Origin: JAPOUP01 sp965221405 | GTDB taxonomy: Bacteria; Pseudomonadota; Alphaproteobacteria; Rhodobacterales; Rhodobacteraceae | NCBI GenBank assembly: GCA_965221405.1 | Contig: CBDCSE010000002.1 | Span: 2,604,001 to 2,668,000 of the forward strand | Direction: 5' to 3' | Length of the DNA stretch: 64,000 bases | In this document: in pieces, positions 45,652-55,071 of the stretch | Numbering within the stretch: position 1 is the stretch's first letter | Layout: every line of letters begins with the position of its first letter | The notes under the pieces: model-generated | What the model was told of the DNA's origin: nothing | Database searches by the model: none | The model's input: only the letters and a program-made list of their open reading frames with translations | Position numbers and translations under genes: made by a program

Positions 45652-47736
45652 TCAGCTTTTGCGGGACTCCCCGCGGCCTGACGGTGGCTGTTCCTCGTCT
45701 TCGAACAGCGCCAGTTGACGCGTTTCCGGCCGCTCGCCCGCGCGCAGGCGCCCGACATCGGCGGCGGAGACGATCCAGGGCGCCCCTGGGCACGGCTGCC
45801 GTGCGGGCAGGCGTCCGTCCCGGATCAGGCGGCGCGCCTTCTGGTAGTTGACCCCCAAGGCCGCGGCGGCCTCGCTCAAAGTCATTTCGCCGCGCGTCTC
45901 CCGCTCGCCCTCACGGTAGAACGGGATGCCGCGCCTGTTGCGGAAGCCGCAGACGCTTGCCTTTCTCCAGCCGTTGCCCTTGCCGGTACGACGTCCCAGC
46001 CGGTTGGGCAGCGCCGCGATCGCCATGTCCGGCATATGTCGCGCCAGTTCCGTGATCAGGGCTCCGGTCCCGGCATCGGTCACGTGGCGATGCCGGCCCG
46101 TGGCTCTCCTGGCGACGAACAGTTCCGTATGGTCGCCGCCGCGCCAGTGCAGCAGCAGCCTGACCCGCCTGTCCCCACACCAGACGACGGCTTCCTCGAT
46201 CGCGGCGCGCAGGATGCGCTTGCGGGTCTCCGCGGTGACGCCCTCATGGTTCCAGGCCCGCTCGGGATCGGCGCCGAGCCGCAGGCACGCTTCCCGCTCC
46301 CCTTCATCCATTCCCATGTCCGCGCAGGCCCCGCGCGCATGTTCCAAGGCGGTCCCGACGCCCCGCACCGCAACCAGGCGCCCGTTCCACCGGCGCTCCA
46401 GTTCGCCCGCCACCTGCCGGTTCGCCGGATCGACGGCATCGTACTGCCGCCACGCGCGATCGGCCTCGTAGCGCGCGCGCTCAAGCGCGATCCCGTGCTG
46501 GCGAACCGCCTCCGACCCCGTCCCGGCATCGTCTTCGGTGACGCGGAGCGCCGCCTCCAGGCCGACCGGCCCGGGAACGCGGAGGATCTCCCCGCCGACC
46601 GCATCGTCCGCGGGGGCGCCGCCGAACGGGATGCACTTCGGCTCGTTGTGGTCGATCACCCCCGAGTTGCAGATGTAGCGCGGCACGGCGCCGCGGGTTC
46701 CGCTGTAGTTGACCGTCAGCTTGCGGCCGCAGTGGCCGCACCGCAGCAGCCCGGCCAGCAGGGCCGCGCCGCCGCGAACCGCGCCGCGCCTTCCCGAGGG
46801 CATCATCTTCGTGCTGTTGTCTGCGATCACGCGCCGGTTCCGTTCGTGGGTCTCCAGGCTGATATAGCCCTCATGGCTGTCCGGGATGAAGACCTGCCAG
46901 CCGTCCCGGTCGCTGACCACCCTGCGCACGGTCCTCCTCTCCCCGCCGCGGAGTTCGACCCGGCTCTCGGTCTGGCCGTACGCATAGGCGCCGGCGTAGA
47001 CCGGATTGGTCAGGATCCCGTGAACCCGCGCATGGTTCGGCAACCGCCATCGCAGCTCACTCTCGCCCGTCGGCCGTGACGGCAGCTCGAGACCCTCGTC
47101 GTGGAACCAGAGATGGACCTGCCGGACGCTCTGCATCTCGTCGAACCTGCGGAAGACGAGCCCGATCGCCTCGCGGACACGCAGGTCCGGGTCCTTCTCG
47201 ACCGCGTTCCCGCCGACGCGCCGGTATCCCGCCGACACCGCCAGGAACAGCTCGCCGCGCGCCGCCTTGCGGTTGCGTCCCTCGATCGAACGCCTGCGCA
47301 TGTTCGCGAGTTCAAGTTCCGACATGGTTCCGTGCATCCCGAGCACCATCCTGTCCGTCGGCAGGCGGGGGTCGTAGACCGTCTGCTCGTCGGCCAGCAG
47401 GCAGCCGACGACACCGCAGAACTCGAGCAGGGTATGCCACTCCCGGCCGTTCCTGGAAAGCCTTGTCGCGTCCACCGACAGGATGATGCCGACTTCCCTG
47501 GCGCAGACGGCGTCGGGCATGGTCCTGAAGCCGGGCCGGCTGGCGCCGCCGCTGCCCGACAGGCCGAGATCCTGGTCAATGAAGGTGACGTCGGCCCAGC
47601 CGAGTGCCCTGGCGCGGGCCCTGAGCCCGTACTGCCACTCCCGGCTCCCCGTGTTGTGGCGCACCTGATATTCGGAAGACTGGCGCACGTACACGATCGC
47701 CCTTCGCGCGAGATGGTCAGGCGTTATCCTGTTCAT
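45652..47736 (-). CDS. Large serine recombinase
   Basis: 694 residues from ATG near 47736. The resolvase domain begins AIVYVRQSSEYQV with the catalytic Ser in RQSS; RLSRNGREWHTLLEFC and LPTDRMVLGMHGTMSELEL follow. The recombinase domain (ILTNPVYAGAYAYGQTESR), a zinc ribbon (LRCGHCGRKLTV, RYICNSG) and a C-terminal helix-turn-helix tail (TLSEAAAALGVNYQKARRLIRDGRLPAR) complete it. Such enzymes integrate and excise elements in one step. The frame is intact. Its ATG overlaps the stop of the small gene upstream. Attachment sites were not found. Confidence 0.9.
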   Translation of the reverse strand: MNRITPDHLARRAIVYVRQSSEYQVRHNTGSREWQYGLRARARALGWADVTFIDQDLGLSGSGGASRPGFRTMPDAVCAREVGIILSVDATRLSRNGREWHTLLEFCGVVGCLLADEQTVYDPRLPTDRMVLGMHGTMSELELANMRRRSIEGRNRKAARGELFLAVSAGYRRVGGNAVEKDPDLRVREAIGLVFRRFDEMQSVRQVHLWFHDEGLELPSRPTGESELRWRLPNHARVHGILTNPVYAGAYAYGQTESRVELRGGERRTVRRVVSDRDGWQVFIPDSHEGYISLETHERNRRVIADNSTKMMPSGRRGAVRGGAALLAGLLRCGHCGRKLTVNYSGTRGAVPRYICNSGVIDHNEPKCIPFGGAPADDAVGGEILRVPGPVGLEAALRVTEDDAGTGSEAVRQHGIALERARYEADRAWRQYDAVDPANRQVAGELERRWNGRLVAVRGVGTALEHARGACADMGMDEGEREACLRLGADPERAWNHEGVTAETRKRILRAAIEEAVVWCGDRRVRLLLHWRGGDHTELFVARRATGRHRHVTDAGTGALITELARHMPDMAIAALPNRLGRRTGKGNGWRKASVCGFRNRRGIPFYREGERETRGEMTLSEAAAALGVNYQKARRLIRDGRLPARQPCPGAPWIVSAADVGRLRAGERPETRQLALFEDEEQPPSGRGESRKS

Positions 47737-48116
47737 GTCCGCCTCCCTCGCCCGCCGCGCGGCTCGTCGCCGCCTCCCGGACCAGCCGCGCCACAAGCGC
47801 CAGCAGTTCCGTCTTCCGGTCCCCCTCCAGGACATTGCGGGGGCCGTCCGGCCCGAACAGCCGCCCCTGTCGTGTCGTTCGCCTGTCTCGCTTCATCGTC
47901 GCCTCCGTCGTCTGCAGGGTTGGAGACGACAGTATCGACGATCATGCGCAGGTCCGACAAAGCCTCGCGCGCGAGCCTCGGATGGTCACGCACCGCCCAG
48001 ACGGCCGATTCCGGCCGGGTCATCCATTCGCGAACCGCCAACGTACGGCCGCTTGACAGCAGGCGGACATAAAGATTGTCGCCGGACGGGGACGGGCGGC
48101 GTTGCATCAACTCCAC
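47733..48116 (-). CDS. Small hypothetical protein coupled to the serine recombinase
   Basis: 127 residues from ATG 48116. MELMQRRPSPSGDNLYVRLLSSG and REWMTRPESAVWAVRDHPRLAREALSDLRMIVDTVVSN look like a folded domain; the rest is Gly/Pro-rich and probably disordered. The stop overlaps the recombinase start (ATGA), so the two are made together. It may assist recombination or regulate it, but no family is recognised. Confidence 0.55.
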   Translation of the reverse strand: MELMQRRPSPSGDNLYVRLLSSGRTLAVREWMTRPESAVWAVRDHPRLAREALSDLRMIVDTVVSNPADDGGDDEARQANDTTGAAVRAGRPPQCPGGGPEDGTAGACGAAGPGGGDEPRGGRGRRT

Positions 48117-48174
48117 CTTCTCGCCGGCACAGGGATGAAAGCGGTAATGAATCGTGAGCTCGGAAGCGTGATCA

Positions 48175-48455
48175 TGGGCAGTATGTCGGGACGTTGGACG
48201 TGTACATCGGGCCGTTCCCCGGGGGCGGCGCGATCATGAGGCGCAGGCCGCCCGCGCGGCGCAGCATCGGCGTCGACCCCGACCGCCGGGCGGTCGACGG
48301 CTTCAGATGCGGCTACCCGGTCGAGCTCCACCAGGGCTGCGCGCTGCGCTTCCCCGGGACGTTCCCCTTCCAGGGCCGCGAGCCGGTCTACCGCGACCCG
48401 CCCTACCTGCAGGCGACCCGGCGGTCCGGGCGCCGCTACCGGCACGACATCGTGT
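48175..48455 (+). pseudogene. DNA adenine methylase (Dam-like, D12 class) fragment
   Basis: DVYIGPFPGGGAIMRRRP corresponds to the AdoMet motif (family pattern PFxGxG), FPFQGREPVYRDPPYLQATRRSGRRYRHD carries the catalytic DPPY and the conserved residues that follow. Only about 90 of about 270 residues are left: the 5' end is degraded and at about 48456 the frame runs into IS66-type sequence. Changes such as YIGPF for a YxEPF pattern are toward G/C. Confidence 0.65.
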
Positions 48456-49538
48456 CCGGGGCCGGCGGGCGCCGCGTGGACGCCGGGGCCAGGGAATGCC
48501 CCGGCTGCCGGGCCCGGACCGGGGGCCGGTTCCCCGACGGCATGCCCGGCCCGCTGCGGTACGGCGCCGGCCTCCAGGCCTTCACCGTCAACCCGCCCGT
48601 CGCCCACATGCCCTCCCTGCGCCGGGCCGTCGCGCCGGGCCAGGCGGTCTCCGGCCCCAGGCTCTCCGGGGCCACCTGCCCCGGCCGGGTGCGCCGGCCT
48701 GATGGCGCGCCCATGTCATGGGAGGCGGCCGCCGCCGCGCACCTCCCGGAACGCCCGGCCCCGCATGCCGACGGGACCGGCCTGCGGGCCGGCGGCAGGA
48801 CGGAATGGCTCCACGTCCCGCCGACGGGTCCCTGGCCCTGAAGTTCCCGCACCGCAGGCGCGGCAGGGAGGCGACCGACGGGACCGGGACCATTCCCCGC
48901 CACCGGGGAGTCCCCGTCCACGACTGCCGGGCGGGCCACTTCGCCTGCGACCGGTGCAGGCATCGGCCGTGCGGCGCCCACCTCCTCCGCGAACCCGCCT
49001 TCGCCGTCGGGTCCAGCGGCTTCCGCCGGGCGCGCCTGATGAAGGGCCTGCCGCGCGGGGCCTGCCACAGGATCAACAGGAGCGGCGCCAGGGTCCTGGC
49101 CGGGGCCGGATGCCGGCGCATCCGCAGGCGGTACCGGACCATCCTGACACAGGGCGCCAGGGAAATGCCCGACATCCCCCCGCGCCCGAAGGGAAAGCGC
49201 GGGCGGACCGACAGGTCCGGCGCGCACAGCCTGCACGGGCGCCCCGTCAGGCACGGGGAGTCCGTGCCGCGCTTCATGGGCGACCCGGACGTCAGCTTCA
49301 CCAACAATGCCGGAGAGCGCAGGACCAGGATGGCCAAGGCCAGGATGAAGGTGTCCGGATGCTTCCGGACACGGACTCACGCCGGGGCCTGGTGCCGGAT
49401 CCCAGGCTACCTGAGCTCGATGGCCGCGCCCGGATGCAATCCCCCCGTCGCCATCCAGATCGCGCCTGCCGGAAAGGCCGCCGACATGATCAGGCTGCAC
49501 CATGCCGAACCTGCCCCCAAGAAGGGGTGAGCAGTTAC
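48456..49538 (+). pseudogene. IS66-type transposase C-terminal two thirds
   Basis: Readable segments include QAFTVNPPVAHMPSLRRAVA, LHVPPTGPW, then after a frameshift near 48840 LKFPHRRRGREAT, VHDCRAGHFAC, HLLREPAFAV, KVSGCFRTR and DMIRLHHAEPAPKKG. The DDE region has HADGTG (a DxT core with Glu replaced by Gly), VHDC and NNAGER. The right end GGGGTGAGCAGTTAC at 49538 is the element terminus. TnpA, TnpB and the left end are missing, and it abuts the adenine methylase fragment. Confidence 0.75.
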
Positions 49539-49656
49539 CTTTGAAGGATTGTTTCCCCATTGGCATCCATTGCCTCAAGCCGTTCCCTTCTCACCCGCCG
49601 ACCGGAAGGAAGTATGTGGATTGGTAACTCCTTTATAGATGGAGCCTCTTGCGCAA

Positions 49657-50908
49657 TTATCGCGGTTCCGGCGGCCCTGGCCAGCCTCCGGCACGTCCGC
49701 CAGGGTTCCGGCACCGGATTCCGGGGTCTCCGGGGCGGCGTCGGTGGGGTCCGTCGCTGCCGTCAGCCGGCGCCGGGCGTCGGATCGTGAGCCGCATCAG
49801 CCGGTGGACCGTCAGGGCCAGTATTCCGAAGGACAGGTGGCAGGCCACCTTGAGGTTCCCCCGGACGCGGACGTGCCGCCCGCCGCAGGAGTCCTTCAGG
49901 GCGGAGTTGACCCGCTCCACGCCCGGCCGCCGCCGGCGGCGCACGCGGTCGTGGCGGACGTGGCCCGCCCTGCGCTGGGCGCGCGCCTCCCCCGCGGGGC
50001 GCGCCCTGGGCGCCGCGTCGCGCCGGGGGTTGGCGTCGACTGTCGCCACCCGCCCCGCCAGTCGGGCGTGCAGCCCGACCTCCCGGGAGTCACAGGCCGC
50101 GTCCATGAGTTCGTGGCAGTGGCCCAGGCGTTTCCCCGTCATCCCCGCCAGCGGGATGGCGGCCTGGCTGTCGCGCGGCGGCGCCGGGGTGAGGACGCGG
50201 CTCACGGGGACGTCCCCGTCGGCGGCGTCTATATGCATTCTGTACCCGCGCCAGCTTTCCTTGTATCCCTTAGCGCTGCGCCTGGTGCCGACGTGGCGGG
50301 CTTCCGGCAGCTCCGCCACCATCCGTTCCGTGGACATGCCGCCCTTCAGCTGCCGCTCCAGACGGGTCGGCTCCCTGACCGGGCGCCCGCCCTTCCTCGG
50401 GCGTCCGCGCCGCCGCTTAGGCTCCGGCTTAGGCACCGGCCTCTCCCGTCCGGCGACCGCCGTGGAATCCCCCGATATGTGGCCGACGACCGATCCCTCG
50501 CACACGGCCCTGACAGGCGCCCCGTGCATCCGCTCGGGAAGCCGGGTCTCCGCGAACCACGCGAAGGCGCGTGAGAACGCCGACGCGCCCGGCGCCTCCG
50601 ACACCCGGCACCGGCCGCACAGCCTTCTCAGCGTCGGGTCGCACCTGAGCCTGCCGGTCAGCGCGGCAGTGGCCGGAAGGTCCCACACCGCCTTCGCGAC
50701 GAACGCACGCGCCAGCGCGTTCCGGTCGGCGGGAGGGTGGCCGACGCCGCGGTGGCCGTAATGGAGATGCCGACCGGGGCGAGGCCCGGCACGGCGACGA
50801 ACCTGCGGTGCGTCTCGCCCAGCGGGCCGGCCTCGTATGCTCAGCGAAGGGGAAAAGTTCCCCCTGGAACCGGTGCCGGGCCTCTGATACGAACTTTCCC
50901 GAGGACAT
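49657..50908 (-). pseudogene. IS5-type (DDE_Tnp_1) transposase, frameshifted
   Basis: The N-terminus from 50908 (SSGKFVSEARHRFQGELFPFAEHTRPA) is in one frame, and from about 50760 the protein continues in another: NALARAFVAKAVWDLPATAALTGRLRCD, FSRAFAWFAETRLPERMH, SVVGHISGDSTAVAGRE, KESWRGYRMHIDAADGD, MDAACDSREVG, VERVNSALKDSCGGRHVRVRGNLKVACHL. These are IS5-family motifs with the DDE residues in GDSTAV, MDAACD and VERVNS. At least one frameshift kills it. Very high G+C. Confidence 0.75.
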
Positions 50909-50974
50909 GGAGCCGTCTCCCCGTATGTAGTGGCCTCAACACCTTCAGCATACCGTATGGGCGGCTCCATGTCC
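50903..50974. other. Inverted repeat (13-bp arms, 46-base loop)
   Basis: GGACATGGAGCCG at 50903-50915 pairs perfectly with CGGCTCCATGTCC at 50962-50974. The loop contains further partial complementarity (CCGTATG against CATACCGTATGG). It sits at the start of the IS5-type transposase gene, so it may form a structure that limits transposase translation. Confidence 0.6.
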
Positions 50975-51089
50975 AGGCCCAGCCGTCGAAAAAAGCCCGT
51001 TTCCCGGGAAAAACCGCTCGTCCGCGGAGTTCTGCAAGAGGCTCAGATGTAGCAGAGATTGGGCCGGGCTCCCATCGAAGGCTGGCGGA

Positions 51090-51259
51090 GGGGTGCACGC
51101 CAGATTTTTGGGTCAGGCTGTGGCGATCCGCCGGGCCTTCCATGGTGCGAACCTTTCCCACCGGCCAGTTTCCTGTAGCAGTTCCCCAGCACCAACAGCG
51201 CACTCGTGCAGGTATGGAAAACGGATTCAGGTCAAACCAAAAAATCTGGCGTGCACCCC
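51090..51259 (+). mobile_element. MITE, copy 2, complete with target duplication
   Basis: 170 bp. Left terminal repeat GGGGTGCACGCCAGATTTTT, right end its near-perfect complement (AAAATCTGGCGTGCACCCC). Flanks read TGGCGGA on both sides (51083-51089 and 51260-51266), a 7-bp target duplication (8 bp if the final C is counted). No coding capacity. The second copy, inverted, is at 41492-41656. The parent transposase family cannot be named from these ends. Confidence 0.88.
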
Positions 51260-51266
51260 TGGCGGA

Positions 51267-51470
51267 AAAGAGGAATCCCCGTATTCTCGGCCTCGGTTAT
51301 CCACGTCAGGGAACTGTTCCAGCAGTCCTCTTCTGTCGGTTTTCGGTAAATTCCATTATGCGTGTAACCGCTTCCTCGTGAATAAGGGGCGGTTCGAAGT
51401 TCCGACCAACGCACGGTAACGGGAGCGCCCCGAGCTTCCGGCGGCGGAAAAATCCCAAAGGTCATTTCTA
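51267..51470. other. Gap between the MITE and the catabolic cluster
   Basis: No supported gene. A minus-strand frame (51232-51546) runs through the MITE and does not resemble a known protein. Confidence 0.4.
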
Positions 51471-51503
51471 TGTCTTCAGGCATCGGATCGATGCCTGAAG
51501 ACA
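51471..51503 (-). terminator. Perfect stem-loop downstream of the formaldehyde dehydrogenase gene
   Basis: TGTCTTCAGGCATCG, loop GAT, then CGATGCCTGAAGACA: a perfect 15-bp stem, 44 bases beyond the stop of the minus-strand dehydrogenase gene. It is the natural place for the terminator of the whole minus-strand cluster. No immediate T-run follows, so it may act as a 3'-protecting structure instead. Confidence 0.5.
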
Positions 51504-51547
51504 GGGTTCCTGAAGCCGAAACAGGCGGTGCTTCCACAGATTCCATT

Positions 51548-52684
<1,137 letters not shown>

Positions 52685-52727
52685 GTGTTTTTCCTCCCCA
52701 TTGTTTGGGCCCCAATATTTAACGACC

Positions 52728-53387
52728 TCAGGCCGCCGGGGCTTCGTGTGCGGGTCCTGCCGGGAAGACACCCGACATGACGACAAAGCCTGGAATGCGT
52801 TTGAAGCGGTCGCACCAACGGCGAATCGCGGGATAGTCCATCCGGCTGATGCCGCCCTCCTCCGACAGCATGATATACGGAAAACAGGCGATATCCGCGA
52901 TCGTTGGATGTGCGCTCGGGCAGATCCAGTCGTACCCGGTCTCTTCGGCGAAGAACAGGTGTTCATCCAAGATCCGGAAGAGCTTGTGCGCACCATTACG
53001 CGCGGCCTCAGCATCGATCTGGGTGTAGAACAGTCCGTCATGCAGCCGTGCGGCCGAAGCCGTGCCGGTGATTCCATCGGCGAAGGCCAGCCACTGGGCG
53101 ACATGGCCCAGCATTGTCGGGTCATTCCTGGGATACCATTTGTTGGAGGCGTCATATTTCGAGGCGAGATAGACGAGAATTGCTTGGGCATCGCGCAGAA
53201 CCAGATCGTCATCCTCGATCACCGGCAATTGGCCCAGCGGATTGATCCGGCGGAACTCGGATGACTTGTGCTGGGCACCCGGGTAGAAATCCACGGCCTC
53301 CGTATCGTAATCGAGGCCCAGAAAAGACATCAAGAGACGCAACTTGTAGCAATTCCCGCTCAGCTCATAGTCATATAGCTTGATCAT
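52728..53387 (-). CDS. Glutathione S-transferase-like protein (NdmE-like)
   Basis: 219 residues. N-terminal thioredoxin-like domain (MIKLYDYELSGNCYKLRLLMSFLGLDYD, INPLGQLPVIEDDDLVLRDAQAILVYLA) and a helical C-terminal domain with ADIACFPYI. Normally GSTs conjugate glutathione. In the caffeine N7-demethylase system a GST-like protein (NdmE) is structurally required for the NdmCD complex. Location between the Rieske reductase and frmA favours that role here. Alternatively it may help detoxify the formaldehyde adduct. Confidence 0.8.
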   Translation of the reverse strand: MIKLYDYELSGNCYKLRLLMSFLGLDYDTEAVDFYPGAQHKSSEFRRINPLGQLPVIEDDDLVLRDAQAILVYLASKYDASNKWYPRNDPTMLGHVAQWLAFADGITGTASAARLHDGLFYTQIDAEAARNGAHKLFRILDEHLFFAEETGYDWICPSAHPTIADIACFPYIMLSEEGGISRMDYPAIRRWCDRFKRIPGFVVMSGVFPAGPAHEAPAA

Positions 53388-53396
53388 CTCCGACCC

Positions 53397-55046
53397 TCAG
53401 ATATCCAGGACAAGACGATCCGATTTAGCGCGGCTGACGCAGGTAATGATCGCGTCCCCCGCCGCTTTTTCGCTATCGGTCAGGTAAACATCCTGATGGT
53501 CGATCTCGCCCTCGATCACGCCGCAGCGGCAGGTGCCGCAGGCACCTAGCTCGCAGGAACTGGGCATGTTGATCCCGTTGTCGCGTAGCACCTCAAGGAT
53601 AGATATCCCCGCGGGGACCGTCAGCGTCATGGCTGAGCGCGCCAAGGCAATCCCGAAGCTACCGGAGGTATCCAACTCATTGGTATTCTTGAAATATTCG
53701 AAATGCACCTTATCCTCATCCCAGTCCTGATGGGCAGCGATCCGGCGGGTCGCGTCGAGCATAGGCCCAGGGCCGCAGACATATACGTGGCGGGCATGAC
53801 CCGGCGCGGACAGGATTTCGGCCAGTTTGGCACCGGTCTCTTCGGGCGAGAAGCCCTCATGGATCCTCGCCATCTCCGAAAATTCGCTGATTTCCTGGCC
53901 AAAAGCGATATGCGCATCGCTCTGCACGAAGTAGTGGAAGGCGAACTCCAGCCCCTGCACGTTCAGCGCCCGCGCCATGGATAGGATTGGCGTTACCCCA
54001 ATGCCGCCCGCGATCAGTATCGTCTGCACTGCGTCCCGGCGCAGCGGGAAGTTGTTGCGCGGTGACGAAATTGCGAGGTTGTCGCCCAGCTTTAGCGCAT
54101 GGATCGTGGCAGAGCCTCCACGGCTGTCCGGCTCAAGTTTGACGCCAATGGTGTAATGGTCCGTCTCGCCCGGACCGTTTGTCAGCGAATATTGCCGCAC
54201 CAGACCGTTTTGCAGATGCACGTCGATATGCGCACCGGGTTGGAATGTGTGCAAAGAACCGTTGAGCGGCTCGAGCCGCACGCGTGCAACCCCTTTGGCC
54301 GTCATATCCATGGCGGCTACAGTCACATGCAGATCCGCTTTGCGTCCATCTTCCTGAACGGCCGGGATGTTCACCAAGTCCTCGGCGACCTGGGCAATCA
54401 CGGGCTGGTAGGGCTCGGGGGGCTGCCGCTCTGCGGCCTCGGCTTCCACTCGGTCTCGCAACTCGCCTAGAGCAAAGCTGTGCTGGCGCAGCAGGGCCAA
54501 GCGGTCTCCCGCGCCCGGTTTGGCGACCCCCCGGATCACGTTGTGGTTGCTGTCGCAGGGCTGAACGAAAAAGCGGATCTCCGGATCGTAGTGCTCCAAG
54601 GCCTTTGCTACCATGTCGGTTGGCGCATGCACAGGTATCGGGCGCAGTACGATCCCGTCTTCATGATCCCCTAGATCGGGCAGGGGTCCCGTAGCCCCTT
54701 CACCCGCCCAGATCAGTCCATGGCTCTCTTGAGCGGGATAGGTGTTGTTGCAGATCGTTCGCGCGGGCGCATCCGCCGGGTGTGCCGGAATATATGTGCA
54801 GCCCGCCGTGCGGTTAGCGTAACGCCAGCCGTGATACTGGCATTTGAGTTCGCGTCCGTCATTGATCCCGATCGAGAGCCGCACGCCCCGATGTAGGCAG
54901 CGGTTCTCCCATACGTTGACATAGCCGTCGTCGGCACGCCAAACGGCAAACTCGCGGCCCAGAAGCTGCGCCTGATATACATGGCGTGGTACAAGATCAG
55001 AGCTTGAGGCGATAGGGAACCATTGGCTGTGTAGGTCGTCTAACAT
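53397..55046 (-). CDS. Reductase with extra N-terminal Rieske domain (NdmD-like)
   Basis: 549 residues from ATG 55046. Residues 1-115 are a Rieske domain (C50-x-H52 in NRCLHRG, C69-x2-H72 in KCQYHGW). A linker of about 100 residues follows. Then comes a phthalate-dioxygenase-type reductase: flavin site RQYSLTN, NAD site GGIGVTPILSM and CGPGPML, and a plant-type 2Fe-2S domain with CELGACGTCRCG and a final Cys near the end. Known reductases of this class lack the first domain except NdmD. It would pass electrons from NADH to the Rieske-less oxygenases next door. Confidence 0.88.
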   Translation of the reverse strand: MLDDLHSQWFPIASSSDLVPRHVYQAQLLGREFAVWRADDGYVNVWENRCLHRGVRLSIGINDGRELKCQYHGWRYANRTAGCTYIPAHPADAPARTICNNTYPAQESHGLIWAGEGATGPLPDLGDHEDGIVLRPIPVHAPTDMVAKALEHYDPEIRFFVQPCDSNHNVIRGVAKPGAGDRLALLRQHSFALGELRDRVEAEAAERQPPEPYQPVIAQVAEDLVNIPAVQEDGRKADLHVTVAAMDMTAKGVARVRLEPLNGSLHTFQPGAHIDVHLQNGLVRQYSLTNGPGETDHYTIGVKLEPDSRGGSATIHALKLGDNLAISSPRNNFPLRRDAVQTILIAGGIGVTPILSMARALNVQGLEFAFHYFVQSDAHIAFGQEISEFSEMARIHEGFSPEETGAKLAEILSAPGHARHVYVCGPGPMLDATRRIAAHQDWDEDKVHFEYFKNTNELDTSGSFGIALARSAMTLTVPAGISILEVLRDNGINMPSSCELGACGTCRCGVIEGEIDHQDVYLTDSEKAAGDAIITCVSRAKSDRLVLDI

Positions 55047-55071
55047 GTCAGAAGTCCTGCGGTTTGCGCGG

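Larger units (their letters stand above)
49642..51044 (-). mobile_element. IS5-type element with complete ends
   Basis: 1403 bp. Terminal inverted repeats GAGCCTCTTGC at 49642 and its complement at 51044, imperfect after the first 11 bases. Both ends are flanked by AGATG (49637-49641 and 51045-51049), a 5-bp target duplication. The transposase gene runs right to left and is broken. A hairpin lies at 50903-50974 inside its right end. Confidence 0.85.

Noticed and set aside
45715..47079. 454-codon plus-strand frame opposite the serine recombinase
   Set aside because: Antisense of a well-supported recombinase gene; composition rich in Arg, Pro and Ala without motifs.
48436..49578. 380-codon minus-strand frame opposite the IS66-type remnant
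   Set aside because: No family content, while IS66 motifs are readable on the plus strand.
51232..51546. 104-codon frame just downstream of the formaldehyde dehydrogenase gene
   Set aside because: It runs through the MITE and the stem-loop and resembles no protein.
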